DNA from: Atkinsonella hypoxylon
Taxonomy: Eukaryota; Ascomycota; Sordariomycetes; Hypocreales; Clavicipitaceae
Length of the DNA: 64,000 nucleotides
Assembly: GCA_000729835.1 (NCBI GenBank)
Contig: JFHB01000061.1
Location: forward strand, 1 to 64,000
Direction of reading: 5' to 3'
The notes under the pieces were generated by a model. The model was not told the DNA's origin. It ran no database searches and saw only the letters and a list, made by a program, of their open reading frames with translations. Below, piece by piece: positions 1-11,964 of the stretch (the stretch's first letter is position 1; every line of letters begins with the position of its first letter). The position numbers and the translations under genes are program-made.

Positions 1-692
1 GGTGGCGCGTCGCTAGTAGCGCTAGTAGCGGCAGCTTGTGCTCCCACACCTCACTCAATACGGAAGGATAGACGAAGGGGACGAAGGGGACTTTGGGATG
101 ATAATACGGTCCACAGTTCACCACCGACTACCGTAGATAGGTACCTACCCATGGTACTTAGGGACCTGCCTAGGCATGTACCTCACACTGGAGTGGTCAC
201 TACCCCTACCCCCCCTGGCTTGTCAACTGCCTTGTGGGGTCTGGTGCGCTGCGCAGTCGAGCTGCCCTGTCCACTTATCGCTCAGCGGTTCAGGACTCAC
301 TCGAGCGTCCAGTCTCTGCGTCCAGTCTGCCTCTGCCTCTCAGTCCTGCATCTCGGTTCCCTAACCTCTGCATTCCCCTTCATTGCCAACCAGACGCTGT
401 TCTTCCCCTGCCGCCGTCACTTCCATCCCATTCGGCCGCGCACCCATAGTCCTCATCAGACCCGTCGATACTTATCGACCTCATCTCTTCACGCTGTCAT
501 CCACCACTGCTCGCCTGCCATATCCACCCAGAAACCCAGTGACGATGGAAGAGCAATCTTCTTTCCATGCCAATCCCCCCAATAGCTCTTGATCCCTCCC
601 GTCGACAGCCGCTCCATCACTGTCAGCCATACCTGGGTTAGCATTTTCGTCTGAGCCGAACTGCTCCCAGTCCGAGCTTCCTACTGTCCGCT
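1..692. other. Upstream region and probable 5' leader of atg13
   Basis: No gene is supported here. Open frames exist (for example 151-585) but lack family resemblance, and the sequence is the C/T-rich type usual for fungal promoters and 5' leaders. A palindrome TAGGTACCTA lies at 138-147, a motif also found elsewhere in the window. Short GA-rich direct repeats are seen at about 62-92. Confidence 0.6.
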
Positions 693-3662
693 ATGCACCA
701 ACAAGCAAGACCGCCTCCGAGGCTGTCTGCGTCACCAGCGTCACCAGCGTCACCAGCGTCATCACCACAGATTCCCCAGTCTAGAGCCGCCAGCTCAAAA
801 GATTACAAAATCGCCTCTCGCCAAAGTCCCGGCTCCAATGTCTCCGGAAGAGATCACATGCCGTCTCCGACGACAGACAGTCCTTCAAGTTTAGGCTTAC
901 CAGCCGAGTCCGTCAAGAAGTTAGACCAAATCGTTCAGGTATAAAATTCCTACCGTGATACTCTTACCATGAAAAGCAAGTACGTAAGCTGACCTTCTTC
1001 CAGAACTTCTTCAACAAGGCTGCAGTCCTCATCATCGAATCTCGAATGAGAGTAAAGCCTGCTCGCAATGCCAACGGACAACGAAAGACGAATAAATGGG
1101 TTAGCTCTGCCCTTTGTACCCTTGATCTTGGAGACGCGGCATCACTAACTCTCACTTGTGACATAGTTTCAAATAGAGACGGACGAGTTAGACGACTTCA
1201 AAGACGACTTGAAACTGTGGAAAACTTGCGGAAGTATGGACAACAACAAGCCGCCACCTTTGATTATCGACATTTATCTTGATACCTCGAGTTTGAGGGA
1301 GAGCCAGAGCCTTGTAATCATTGATGACGATGGAAAGCGCTGGGATGTCATGGAGCAACTCAACTCGTCTGAGTTGTCATCGAGCGGCAGCTACCATACT
1401 GCGCCGACATCAAGAAATGCCGAGGTTGTCTTGGAGAGATGGCGTATAGACTTGATAACAGCTGGAGGCTCTCCCTCCGAGGATTTTGGGCCCATCCTGC
1501 CGACTATCTACAAAAAGGCCATTGTCTTTTTCCGATCTCTGTTCATCACCACGAAACTCTTGCCGGTCTGGAAGTTTGCAAGCCAGGGTCCAGCCAAGAA
1601 CTCACATCCCGCCCTTACTCCGAAATGCCGTATCCGTTTCTCGGAGCCTGGGCGGTTGGGCACCGATCTCTTGAGACAGCCAATTGACGGCCGAAGACAT
1701 CCAGTGACAGACTATGTATTTGGTGACCTCGATGTCCCGGTAGGGCATTTGAGTACCTCTGTGACATATCGCAACGACTGTAGCTTTCGGATAGATGACT
1801 CCGAGTCCTTGCTCAGTTCTCGCTTCATGGGAGTCGACGAGAACTTTTTTAAGCCCTCACTTCCGCAGAGTTCAGACCGTAATCAGGCTCAGATTGCCGA
1901 GGCTGGCTCTCTGCGTGATCATCGTCGCAGCACGCCTCTGAACCATCTCCATCAAACGTATGGCAGTATGTCAACATCTCATGGCGGTGGACCATTAAGA
2001 ACGAGTCCATTGCCAGCTCTGCGAGCCGTCAAACCCGCGGGCTCGGACACGAGCTCACCTCCGCCGACCTTGCCCTCCACAAGCGGTCTTGATGCCGCCC
2101 CCAGTTCCATGCCTATATCCTCTCGCATGTCGGCACCGCGGGGAGCCATCAGCCGGCCGGAAAGTGCTGGGAGAAGGACTTCCATCTCCTTCCAACCATT
2201 TAAAGCTGGCTCTCTCTCTGGGTCGCCGATACCTCGACAGGTTGAACTGGAATCCCCCGCCTCTGCGCATTCACAAGGTCGACCGGGTATGTTGATAGGG
2301 TCACAGCCTCGCGTCAGGAGTTCCTTGACGGCCGGGATGCCAGCTTCGCTTCGAGGTGGCCCCCCTTCGACCTCAGTCGACGCTCCGGCAGCCGGCTCAC
2401 CTCGCCCGGCGTCAACGGGTCGTTACAGTAGCAGTTTTACCCACCGACGTGGTCGCTTGTCCATTGGGCGCGCTGGAGACGAAGAGCAAAGCAGCAGTGG
2501 CCGGCAGAGCCTGGCCTCCTCGGTGGCACAGCCAGGATCTGGGTTGCTTGCTGAGGTTGGTGGTACGAGCTCCGGCTCGCTCCACGCCGAAGAAGACGAC
2601 ATATCTGATTTTCTCAAAGCGTTGGATAGTCGCAAGACACTCAAGAGCTTTGAGCCAATGAATCGTGGCGACTCGGCGACAAACCGAACCGTTGCCCAGC
2701 TGTCAAAGTTTCATTCAATGAGAGACTCCAACAATGCCCTCACCGAGTCCATGACCTCGTCGATGCACATGCACCGATCATCGAGTTCTTCCAGTAGACA
2801 ATTGACGAGTGTGCCTGGTATGGTGGCTCCAGCGTCCATGTCCGCTTCTTCCTCGCCCGGCAAGCCTGTGTCTCCTCACACACCGCACACGCCTGCTATT
2901 CCATCCCGTCTGAGCGAAAACTCCATCATCGACCATGCCGCTACGGGAAGGATCACCTCGAGAGGGGGACGTCGACAAGCACCCACCGTGCCGGAAGTCA
3001 GCAGAGAGAGCACCGTGACTCAAGAAGGAACGACTGCAATCGACATTCCTCTGTCGCCCCGTATCGGCTCTTACCAACGGCGATCGAGTTCGGCCGCTCA
3101 ACAGAGCCGCGCGGTCATTGACGACGATGACACGGATTTGGCTTATGCGGCTCATAGGAGTATCAGCCTCGGAGCCAACGAAGGAGATCCTCCGACCATG
3201 AGTATCCTGCTAGGTCGCCAGATGCAACTGGAGGATGAGTCGAGCGGTCGTGAGGATACCGCGGTGAGTAGGCTGCAGCCTGCTGCGGAAATTCAGCCAT
3301 CTGATGCATCAACATCAGATGTGATGCAGCGTGGTTCCAACGATGATAACTCATCCGATGGATTTATTACCTCTGCGGTGCGGTCTGGGACATCCTTTCC
3401 CAGACGGCGATATGCGGGCATGGGCATGGGAGCTCCGTCCAAGGCAACGCCATCTCAGTCATCACGCGGCAGTTTCACCGGGTCCCTCAGCCGAGTAGGT
3501 CGAGGTGATGATGAGTCAGTTGGAGAAGAGCCGTTGGTGTTTGACTTGTCAGAAATGGACGCGCAAGGCAGACGTAGCCTCGAGGATGCTCGAGGCGGGC
3601 GCAACGCCAGCTCAGAGAGAAGCGCATTTGAGGCGAGGGGAACAAGACAAAGAGGGTGGTAG
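693..3662 (+). CDS. atg13: Autophagy-related protein 13 (Atg13)
   Basis: Regulatory subunit of the Atg1 kinase complex, which starts autophagosome formation at the pre-autophagosomal structure under TOR control. Exons are 693-938, 1004-1099 and 1167-3662, both introns GT-AG in phase 0, giving 945 residues, the usual size in filamentous fungi. The HORMA-type domain fills roughly residues 70-290, starting at KLDQIVQNFFNKAAVLIIESR and continuing through ERWRIDLI and TIYKKAIVFFRSLF. The rest is a long, low-complexity Ser/Pro-rich tail expected to be heavily phosphorylated and to carry the Atg1/Atg17 binding segments. The N-terminus before HORMA holds SPA repeats made by a 9-bp minisatellite (731-757). 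The start is the first ATG in frame. The next gene downstream on the same strand, hse1, is a separate unit. The identification rests on the domain plus the overall architecture. Confidence 0.93.
731..757. repeat. 9-bp minisatellite in atg13 exon 1
   Basis: Three perfect copies of GTCACCAGC lie inside coding sequence and encode consecutive Ser-Pro-Ala-type triplets. The 9-nt unit keeps the frame. Confidence 0.9.
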
Positions 3663-4791
3663 TACCCTTCTCCCCTCCTGGTTTTCTTTTTCTTCTTTTT
3701 CGCACTTGCCGTAACATGGGGTGGGAGGAGGGGAGTGTCGTTGTGACGGATCGGTACATAATGGCAGAAGCATTCGGCATAATTTGACAAGACTATCATC
3801 ACAGCAGGCGCTCTTGGCGGGCCTAATTCTCTTTCTTTGTTTTTTTTTTTGTATGTCTTGCTGATGTTCTATTTTTGGAGTCTGGATATTTTCTCATCTT
3901 GTCTCGAAAGGACATGAATTGGCGTTTAGGATGGCACAGCATACGGACACAAATGATATATATATATATCTATATTGGGTTTACAGCGAGGGATGTATTG
4001 TGGAGGCCTAGAATGAGCGCTGGCATAGGATGATTGATCTATGCACTATGCACAGGGAATAAATGCGTTTCATTCCTGGGTACTTTTCCTTGGACCAATT
4101 TCTCAATGAGGTTTGAACTGGCGGGATAGTGTCTTTCTACTGCCTAACATCTGTATCCCAGAATGTCAAAAGAATCTCCGTAGTTGGGTTTGCAATGCAC
4201 TCTGTGCTATGATTTACGGTGTTTGTATGTGCCTGTACTCCGTACGTCACTCTTATGTACATAGGTATCTCCATACGGAGACGTAAAATTTGGAAGTCCA
4301 TGCCAAGTAATTTTACATGGTGACGTAGTCGTGATTGCGCCTTACGTGGCACGAGGTGCGATAGAAACCAAACCAAGCCTGGGGTTTGTGAGGCATTGTG
4401 TGCTGGTGGCGCGTGGCAACAAGGCGAGCGCAACGTCATGGAGGTCATGGAGGTCATGGAGGTCATGGAGGTCATGGAGGAGCCGAGTGGGGCTGAGTTG
4501 TTGCTCATGGCCAAGTTCCACCTTTTCCTTGTTGAAGCCCCCACAACAGTGGCAGCTTCAGCAACCAACCACCAACCACGCGCCTCATCATGAGCCTCAT
4601 GGCCCTTGAGCTATTATCCATTCTTGGCCGATCGCATTCTTGTCATCATCAGCATCTCGCATCCTACTACACATCGTTGAGGCCGTCAGCACTGTAACGC
4701 CCTCGGCCATACCCTCACTCAACCATCCACCTCTACGTCCACTCTATAACGTCATAGCTTCGCAACTAAGGGGACGAGCATCTCGCCAGAT
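3663..4791. other. Intergenic region atg13-hse1
   Basis: This stretch holds the atg13 3' region and the hse1 promoter and leader. A T-rich run and a (TA)n stretch lie near 3838-3971. The 9-mer TACTCCGTA occurs at 4236-4244 and a minisatellite at 4435-4479. No coding sequence could be supported on either strand. Confidence 0.7.
4435..4479. repeat. 9-bp minisatellite upstream of hse1
   Basis: Five perfect tandem copies of GTCATGGAG lie in intergenic DNA about 310 bp before the hse1 start codon. Confidence 0.95.
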
Positions 4792-6986
4792 ATGTTTCGG
4801 GCACAGGCCGCAGGGCCGTTCGACGATGCCGTCGGTATGTCTTGCGCCCCTATTGACTGTTATTAGCTATGTGAGTTTCCTCCCCAGGTTGACAAACTAT
4901 GCGTACGCAGCCAAGGCGACCGACGAGAACTTGACCTCGGAGGATTGGGGCGCCATCATCGAGGTGTGCGACAAGGTCACTGGAGATGCGAGCGGGCCCA
5001 AGGAGGCTGTTCAGAGCATGATAAAGCGTCTTGCGCATCGCAATGCCAATGTGCAGCTGTACACTCTCGAGGTAAGCAGCCGAGACCGAAGAGCCCGGTC
5101 TTGATCAAGATGGGATGGTGAATGCAAGCTAACAGCGGCTAAACACCGACAGCTCGCCCATGCCCTGTGCCAGAACTGCGGCAAGCCCATGCATCGGGAA
5201 GTCTCCAGCCGTGCCTTGACCGACGCCCTTCTCAAACTGGCAAATGATCGAAATACCCACAACCAAGTCAAGGCCAAGATTCTGGAAAAAATGAGCGAGT
5301 GGACCGACATGTTCAGCAAGGATGCCGAGCTGGGCATCATGAGCGATGCCTACCACCGCCTCAAGCAGACGAATCCGACGCTACACCCTCCTAGCGCACC
5401 ACAGAAGCAGGGTCTGACCGAAGCAGATCGACAAAAGGAAGACGAAGAGCTCCAGATGGCCCTGAAGCTTAGCCTGCAGGAGGAAGAGCGCAAGAGGTCT
5501 GCTGCACAGCCGAGCTTCAGCTCGCACGCTGGACCGAGCAACCAGCAGGAGTCGGCGCCTCCGGCACCAGCAGTACCTGCTGGCACAACTGCCGCGACTG
5601 TCAGCCGAGTGCGCGCCTTGTATGATTTCATCCCATCTGAGGCTGGGGAGCTTGAGTTCAAGAAGGGAGACGTGATTGCTGTTTTGGAGAGCGTGTATAA
5701 AGACTGGTGGCGTGGGTCTCTGAAGGGGAAGACGGGTATTTTCCCCTTGAATTACGTCGATAAGCTGGCGGACCCTACGCCTGATGAGCTACAGAGGGAG
5801 GCGCAGATGGAGGCAGAAGTATTTGCGGAGATCAAGAATGTCGAGAAGTTGCTGACGCTGCTGAGCGCGTCCAACACGGCTCCTCGTGAGGAGGACAATG
5901 AGGAGATTTCGGTATGTTCCAGAGGCTTACACTGCCGACAGGGCGGTTGCTAACCACTGATCCAGAAACTGTACCATCAAACCTTGGCTATCCGACCCAA
6001 ACTCATCAAACTTATCGAGAAGTATTCACAAAAGAAGGGTTCGTTAGACACATGCTTTCGTCGCGCCCCTATTGTTCTCGATTGCGGCGAAAGACTAACC
6101 GACTTTTTTCAACAGACGATTTCACCCAGCTGAATGAGAAATTCATCAAAGCCCGTCGAGACTATGAGGCCCTATTGGAGTCGTCCATGTCGCATCCGCC
6201 CCAGCACAATTATCAACAGTATGCCATACGTCCAGGACCCCCTGGACAGGGATACGGCGGTGCAGGATACGCCCATGGTCAAGCACCGCAGGATTCCTAC
6301 TACAACCAACCCCCTTCATCAGGTACGTTGCATCTATCTAATACATGAATAGTTATCTCCTGACACTGCGCGTCAAACTAGACCACCCTCACTACCAAGC
6401 CGGCTCACGCCCTCCCAATAGCAACTTCCAACCTCAGGGAATCCAGCCGCAAGGAGGCCCTGCCCCGTTCTACGTCGCCGGCGCCGAAGTCTCATCTCAT
6501 GGACTCACACCTCAGCAGCAACAACCGGCAAGGGGCGAGACTCCCAGCATGGGACTCCCAGTCGGCGTCGGCGAGCAATCTGCGCCCAGTCACCCGCCTT
6601 CGCCACCCCCCGCCCAGCCCTTGACCAACTACCCTCACCAGGCGCAGCCGCAAAGCGCACTCTATCCGCATGTCTCCCAGCAACTCCCGCAACACCCGCA
6701 ACACCCGCAACACCCGCAACACCCGCAACACCCGCAGAGCACCTACGGCGCCCAAGAGCTCGCCACATCGGTATACGACTCGCCCATTGCGCCGCAGAAC
6801 CCCCCCGGTGCCCCATCCCAACAATACCACTCGTACAACCCCGACCAGGCGCCTGGTCCAACGCCGCAAGCCCCGCTGCAGCCCGGCAGCGCCTCGGCCC
6901 CAGAGCAGCAGTACAAGCCCTATGTTCCACCAGGAGCGGTGGACGGCTCCTCTCCGAATGATTATTACAGACAGCAGCAGCACTAG
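4792..6986 (+). CDS. hse1: Class E vacuolar sorting protein Hse1 (ESCRT-0, STAM-like)
   Basis: Component of ESCRT-0 with Vps27. It binds ubiquitinated membrane cargo on endosomes and passes it to ESCRT-I for multivesicular body sorting. Exons: 4792-4834, 4911-5071, 5153-5911, 5966-6038, 6116-6322, 6382-6986; all introns are GT-AG and several hold a GCTAAC/ACTAAC branch site. The product is 615 residues. It begins MFRAQAAGPFDDAV and reads across intron 1 into AKATDENLTSEDW, the start of the VHS domain (about residues 10-130). A ubiquitin-interacting motif follows (EDEELQMALKLSLQEEE, about 150-166), then an SH3 domain (RVRALYDFIPSEAGELEFKKGD, about 207-259) and a GAT-like helical segment containing LYHQTLAIRPKLI and NEKFIKARRDYEALLESSM. 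The C-terminal 200 residues are Pro/Gln/Tyr-rich and include a QHP repeat. The domain order is exactly that of fungal Hse1. Confidence 0.95.
6691..6735. repeat. 9-bp minisatellite inside hse1 exon 6
   Basis: Five perfect tandem copies of AACACCCGC encode repeated Gln-His-Pro triplets in the disordered Hse1 tail. The unit preserves the frame. Confidence 0.95.
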
Positions 6987-7506
6987 GATGTAGTTTCTAA
7001 TGATTACGTATGGCATTCATGTTTTCTGATCATGGTTCCAATTCATCGTGCCCGTGACTGGTCTGCGTGCCCTGGTAGGCGCTGTTTCTTATTACAATGT
7101 GAATGGCTTGCCTGGAGTGTCGGACGACCTCTGCATGATATATCTATCGTTATATATCATGTATTCATCTACATCGTGTCCGTGTACCTACAATAGAACT
7201 ATATAGATGCAATGTATAGATGCAATCAATATATAGAGGCAACCTAGGACGACTCCGCATCGACAGACATGATGCTCAAGTAGCCACTGCATGACCAATC
7301 ATAAACTAACTATCTGTAAGCAAGAACATAGCATACAAGTATAGCAGAACAACCAGCTACAGACCGTCCAATCACCGCGGCTGACACAAGTAGCTTTACC
7401 TGTTCTACATTCCAGATGGACCTTGCGTCAAAGCATCTCCGTCCGGCAATGTACCCGCTCGGTTCAGAGAAGCAACCCATCACCACCGTCACCACCGTCA
7501 CCACCG
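6987..7506. other. Convergent 3' intergenic region hse1 / SNF2 gene
   Basis: This is the space between two convergent genes. It is AT-rich, with TATATAT stretches around 7138-7158 and repeated ATATAGATGCAAT-type words near 7200-7235. No gene is seen. The left end of a 9-bp minisatellite (7482-7517) runs into the stop codon of the minus-strand gene. Confidence 0.7.
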
Positions 7507-7517
7507 TCACCACCGTC
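7482..7517. repeat. 9-bp minisatellite spanning the SNF2 gene stop codon
   Basis: Four perfect copies of ACCACCGTC. On the minus strand the TGA stop codon (7509-7507) of the SNF2-family gene lies within the repeat array. Confidence 0.95.
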
Positions 7518-10500
7518 TTCCATAAACGGCACTCTCCTCCCTACCAGGCTTCTTCCGCAAGACACCGCCCTGTCTATCACCCCCTCCGACAAGCCTCCTC
7601 CGATCCTCCAACGGACCAGGAGGCGCTCTGGACTCTTGACCGCCAGGCTTGAACAGGTCGATGATTTCATTGAGGCCCAGCTTGAGAGCTTGCTTCTTGG
7701 CGCCGCCCTCAATCGTCTGCTCCGCGAGTTCTCGCTTCCTGTTTTGCAAGTCGATTATACGCTCTTCCACCGTGTCTGCGACTTTGAGTTTGTAAACGAC
7801 CACGTCGACAGTCTGCGTGAGTCGGTGGACTCGGTCGATGGCTTGTTCCTCGACAAACTGGACATGCTGTCAGCTGCGTTGATGACCAGGTACGTGGAAC
7901 AACACGAGGGGACATTGGACAAGGGAAAAGAAAAGACGGAACTTTTTTTTTGCCTTTTTTTTTTTTTTTTGGTTTTTTTGCTCACCGGATTCCAGAAAGG
8001 CTCGACGATAATGACCCGCGTTGCTGCCGTCAGATTCAAGCCTAGACTGCCGCATTTCAGACTGCACAGCAAGATGCGCGTATCGGCGTCTTCGCGAAGT
8101 CGCCGCAGACTTTCTTCACGTGCTTCATTCCTCATGCTGCCGTCGTAACGAACGTAGCCGAATCCGTCCCTGTCAAGGAATGGTTCGACAAGGTCGAGCA
8201 TCGAGGTGAATTGCGAAAAGACGATGAACTTGTGTTGCTGGACTTCGGCGCCGAGGATCTTTGATATCTCGCGGATCTTTGCGGATGCAAGAACCGGTGA
8301 GTCCCGTCCAGATCGAAGCCATCCTGCTTCAGCGCCGTCATCATATTCCTCGTCGTCGGAAGAGTAAAGTTCGGATTCTGTGGCGTCCAAGTCTGATGAT
8401 TCATCATCTTCTTTAGGGGTGGAATCGCCATTCCTTGCAGAACCCTCTTTAGCCATTGGCTTCTTGTCATCCAGGGTCTGCGCGGCCATGGCTTGAGTCA
8501 ATGCATCCACAGAGAGCAAAGAGTCATCGTCAGCTTCGTCCACTGACTGGTAACCCTTTTCATGTCTGGCCGTTTCGTCATCAACAACGAAACTACTAAG
8601 GTTGCTCTCTTCTTGTTCATTGTCATCATCCGCCGAGTCCTCTGACCTAATCCAATCGCCGCCGCCTTCAGCATTTTCGTCAGCTTCGCCACCTGCTTCG
8701 CCCAAAGTTAAGCTTCCACGCTCCTCTTCTGGTACCAGCCAGCTGCCACCGCTCTCTTCCTCCTCATCATCGCTATCGAGAACAGCGTTTCGATGGTGAG
8801 GTCGGCGCCGAGGCCGTGAGACTGGTTGATGGCCAGTTTGTGCTGCCTTGGCTGTTTTTTTGCTTTCCGTCTTCTTGGTCTTCCTGGTCTTCCTTCGTCT
8901 TGATTTCTTTGCTGGCGCCATCTCCAGCTGCTCTTGGCTTTTGAAACATTCCAGGTCCGCTTCGCAATCGGCGCAGTTATCTCGCTGTATTGTGGTGTCG
9001 TTGAGAGTCAGCTCTACGCCACATATTGAACAACTCTTGGTAGCGATACCCATGCCGGCGAACATGTCGACTACAGCATTGAGATCAATATCTCGAGACT
9101 TTTGACTGGATCCAGTTGACAGCGCATCCTTGTCTTTCTCCAGCTTGCCCTCGACCAGCTTTGGGTGATTGCACACTTGTCGGAGCCGCAACAAAAGCGT
9201 AAAGGCGCTTGCATAGCTGAGTTTGTCCTGCATCATCACTTCTAGGTTTCTGTCCGCTCGTGCTTCGAGACGATCATAGAACTTCCGTTCAGCTGGAGGC
9301 AACTTGGCAGAAATCGTGACTACTTTGCGTTCGGTATGTCTAAACCCCGTCACAGAGGGCTCACCCTCCGCATCTGGCTTGCCTCCAGGATTCAACGCAC
9401 CATCCACTTTCAGAATTTCCTTGGTACGCCTCTTCATGAAGCAGCGAAGAATACTGTGTAGCCGGCGAATGGCAATATGGCCCTGGCCGTTCTTCATCGG
9501 TGTGTCAATATGTTCCCTCCACTGCTTGAGGTTATCATGAGGGGCAATGCGGAGGAATTTAATCAACGACTGAAGTTCATCCAGATTGTTCTGCATGGGC
9601 GTTCCCGACAAGCACCACCGGTACTCTGATCGGAGCGCATAGCACGCTTTTGTAGACTTGGCGTTGCGGTTTTTGATAGTATGCGCCTCATCCAAGATGA
9701 CTCGCCACCATCGCAAACCAAAGCAACCAACTTTGATACCATTGTCAGTCTCTGAGGAATTACCAAACTCCGACACGAGAATTTGGTAGGTGGTTACGAC
9801 CACGTCATATCGGGCCATCTCTTTGAAGTCCTTGGTCCTCTGCGGACCATGGTGAACTAGAACTTTGAGACCTTGAGATTCTTCCACTTTGTCCGCAATC
9901 TCATGCTCCCATTGTCTGATGAGCGCAAGTGGTGCGACCACTAGCGTTGTCCCCTCAATCCCTTCAAATTGCTTTCGCCAACCTGGACTATTCTTCTCTG
10001 GTTTGCGATTCGTGAGAATGAGAGAGATACTCTGCAACGTCTTGCCCAAGCCCATGTCGTCAGCCAGAAGGCCGCCCCTTGGAACCCTGCCTCGCTTAAC
10101 AGGGCCAAGCTCTCGACCACGCATCCATTCAACACCTTCGACCTGATGTGGTAACAGCTTGACTTTCAAGCCCTTGACAGTTCCATCTTCCCCAACGACA
10201 CGGTTCTTCTTAGTACTTGATTTCGGAGGTGACATGTCCTCTTTCGTCTGGTTGTTTTGGACCTGTTCCACCGCATCACTTTGACTCTGTTGTTGTTGTT
10301 GTTGTTGTTGCTGCTGTTGCAGTTGCTGTGACGGTAATTGCGTCAGGGCGTTTTGATTTGTGTCTCTCTCCTCCTCCTCCTCCTCCTCCTCATCCTCCTC
10401 ATCCTCCATTCCACCTTCCAGCAAGGCCTTCAAATCCTCATTTGCTTTCGTAGGATCAGTATAAAAGACTTCGTCGGCATAGCTAGATTGTGTCTTGGCA

Positions 10501-11120
10501 AGGCCGTTCGAGTCGAAGACGGGCAGTGGCGGCGGTTTGCGATCTTGATAGGCAGGCCCCTTAGGTCCCGAGATTCTGGTGCCGCCAAGATGATGCTCAG
10601 GACGGCTTGTCTGGTGAATGAAGATGTCGGCCTTTTGCTGACGAGACGACACCATTTTCGCCGCATGTCCAAATGTCGAATGGCCGCTGCTCCCGACAAA
10701 GCTCGAGAAGTCGGTTCCCTTGAGAGCTGACGCTTTGACGGAGCCAAAAGCGCGATGGAGCTTATCAAAATCGTCGTCGAAATCGGACATGATTTCTTTC
10801 TTGCTGGTGGATTGGCCACTTGAGGTTTCTTTTGGAGGTACTCGTTCGTTTACCATGGTGCTAATGTCTCGAAGAGCGACTGATCTGCCGCGTTTGTCGG
10901 AGAAGACTTGGGCAAGACTGGTGTTGTTTGCAATAGCTGGGCGTGGAACAATATAGTTGGCAAAGTCTGGAGTATCCGAGGAAGCGATGTTATTCCTGGG
11001 TTTAAATGCAAACGATGCACCCGGCCTGTGACGGTTGGGTCGGCGGGGAACGCTCAAAAAAGCAGCTGCTGGGTGAGGAGCAGAATGGCCATCAGTACGC
11101 GCGTGAAATTCAGGGTCCAT
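7507..11120 (-). CDS. SNF2-family DNA-dependent ATPase (Rad5/Rad16/Uls1-like)
   Basis: A Snf2 translocase of the Rad5/16-like branch, expected to act in the nucleus on chromatin or damaged DNA. Exons (minus strand) are 11120-7986 and 7866-7507, separated by a 119-nt GT-AG intron rich in homopolymer A; total 1,164 residues. The helicase N-lobe has Walker A in LLADDMGLGKTLQ (about 354-362), Walker B DEAH (477-480), a GTPMQNN motif and LRQVCNHP. Between the lobes sits a Cys-rich degenerate RING-like segment (CSICG...CADC, about residues 690-720) and a long acidic/Ser stretch. The C-lobe begins FIVFSQFTSMLDL, has LNLTAATRVIIVEPFWNP, and continues after the intron with HVQFVEEQAIDRVHRLTQ. A poly-Gln tract is at about 265-278. 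The RING lacks several canonical His/Cys ligands, so ubiquitin-ligase activity is doubtful. Orthology to Uls1, Rad16 or S. pombe Rrp1/Rrp2 cannot be settled by eye. Confidence 0.9.
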
Positions 11121-11964
11121 TATTCAAAGGTGCAATGTTTCTTTTGGTGTTGCTTTGGCACACCTCTACCAATGACATAATTGCCGTGGCAACGTCTGTA
11201 CCCACAACGTACCTACCTGCCTGGCAAAAGTCCTGTAAAGCGCGTAGTGGATATTTAAGGGACTTCCGCCCACAGTGTTATTATTACCCTAGTTTTCTGG
11301 CACACGTACAGAGTGGTACACAAATGTAATTAATGTCATGTACAACTGCGGTGTAGACAGGTCTCCTTACATTTGTTAAAAATAGCGCGACAGAAATTTA
11401 TGAGCCTGTCATCTCCATTTTAATACGGCGGCGCCATGCTGGCAATCGACCAGGAGCCTATTGAATCGTTGTTACGGATCACACGCGCGTTCAATGGATA
11501 AATGGGAGGTCATGCTTTGTCTTGAACTTGCAGCATCAATACTACCCGAATCATTGGTTTCCATTTCGTGCTGGTGAGTCCTTTCCCAGGTACTGTGGCC
11601 GAGCATCTTTCCTAGTCAAAGCGTGCCTTCTCTCGTGGAGTCAACATGTGTCAAAAGTTCCAGTGATTCCCAGGTCAGCTGTAAGGCGAAATTGGCTTCC
11701 AACATTGAACCTCTTTGATGCTGTTTTTGAGCTTGTCTTCATAATGGAATGGGAAAAGCAAAATCAAGCTAATGCGTAAATTGTAAAAGATCATTTTCAT
11801 ACGTCAACCAAAACATTTTGCACCTCCTGCTCGCTACGCAGATGCATGTAGAACGATTTCCATTGACGATCCAGTGATTATTCTATTCCCATTAAGACGT
11901 AGACATAATATCGAAGACCTGCAACCCCCTCGAGGCCAGGAACGATCTGGGACGACGGGCCAAC
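11121..11964. other. Intergenic region between SNF2 gene and ntf2
   Basis: Both flanking genes are on the minus strand, so this is the SNF2 gene promoter plus the ntf2 3' region. No supportable coding sequence or RNA gene was seen. Confidence 0.65.

Noticed and set aside
151..585. Open frame of 144 codons upstream of atg13
   Set aside because: No family resemblance; skewed Pro/Ser/His composition typical of C-rich leaders; overlapped by two other open frames of similar length.
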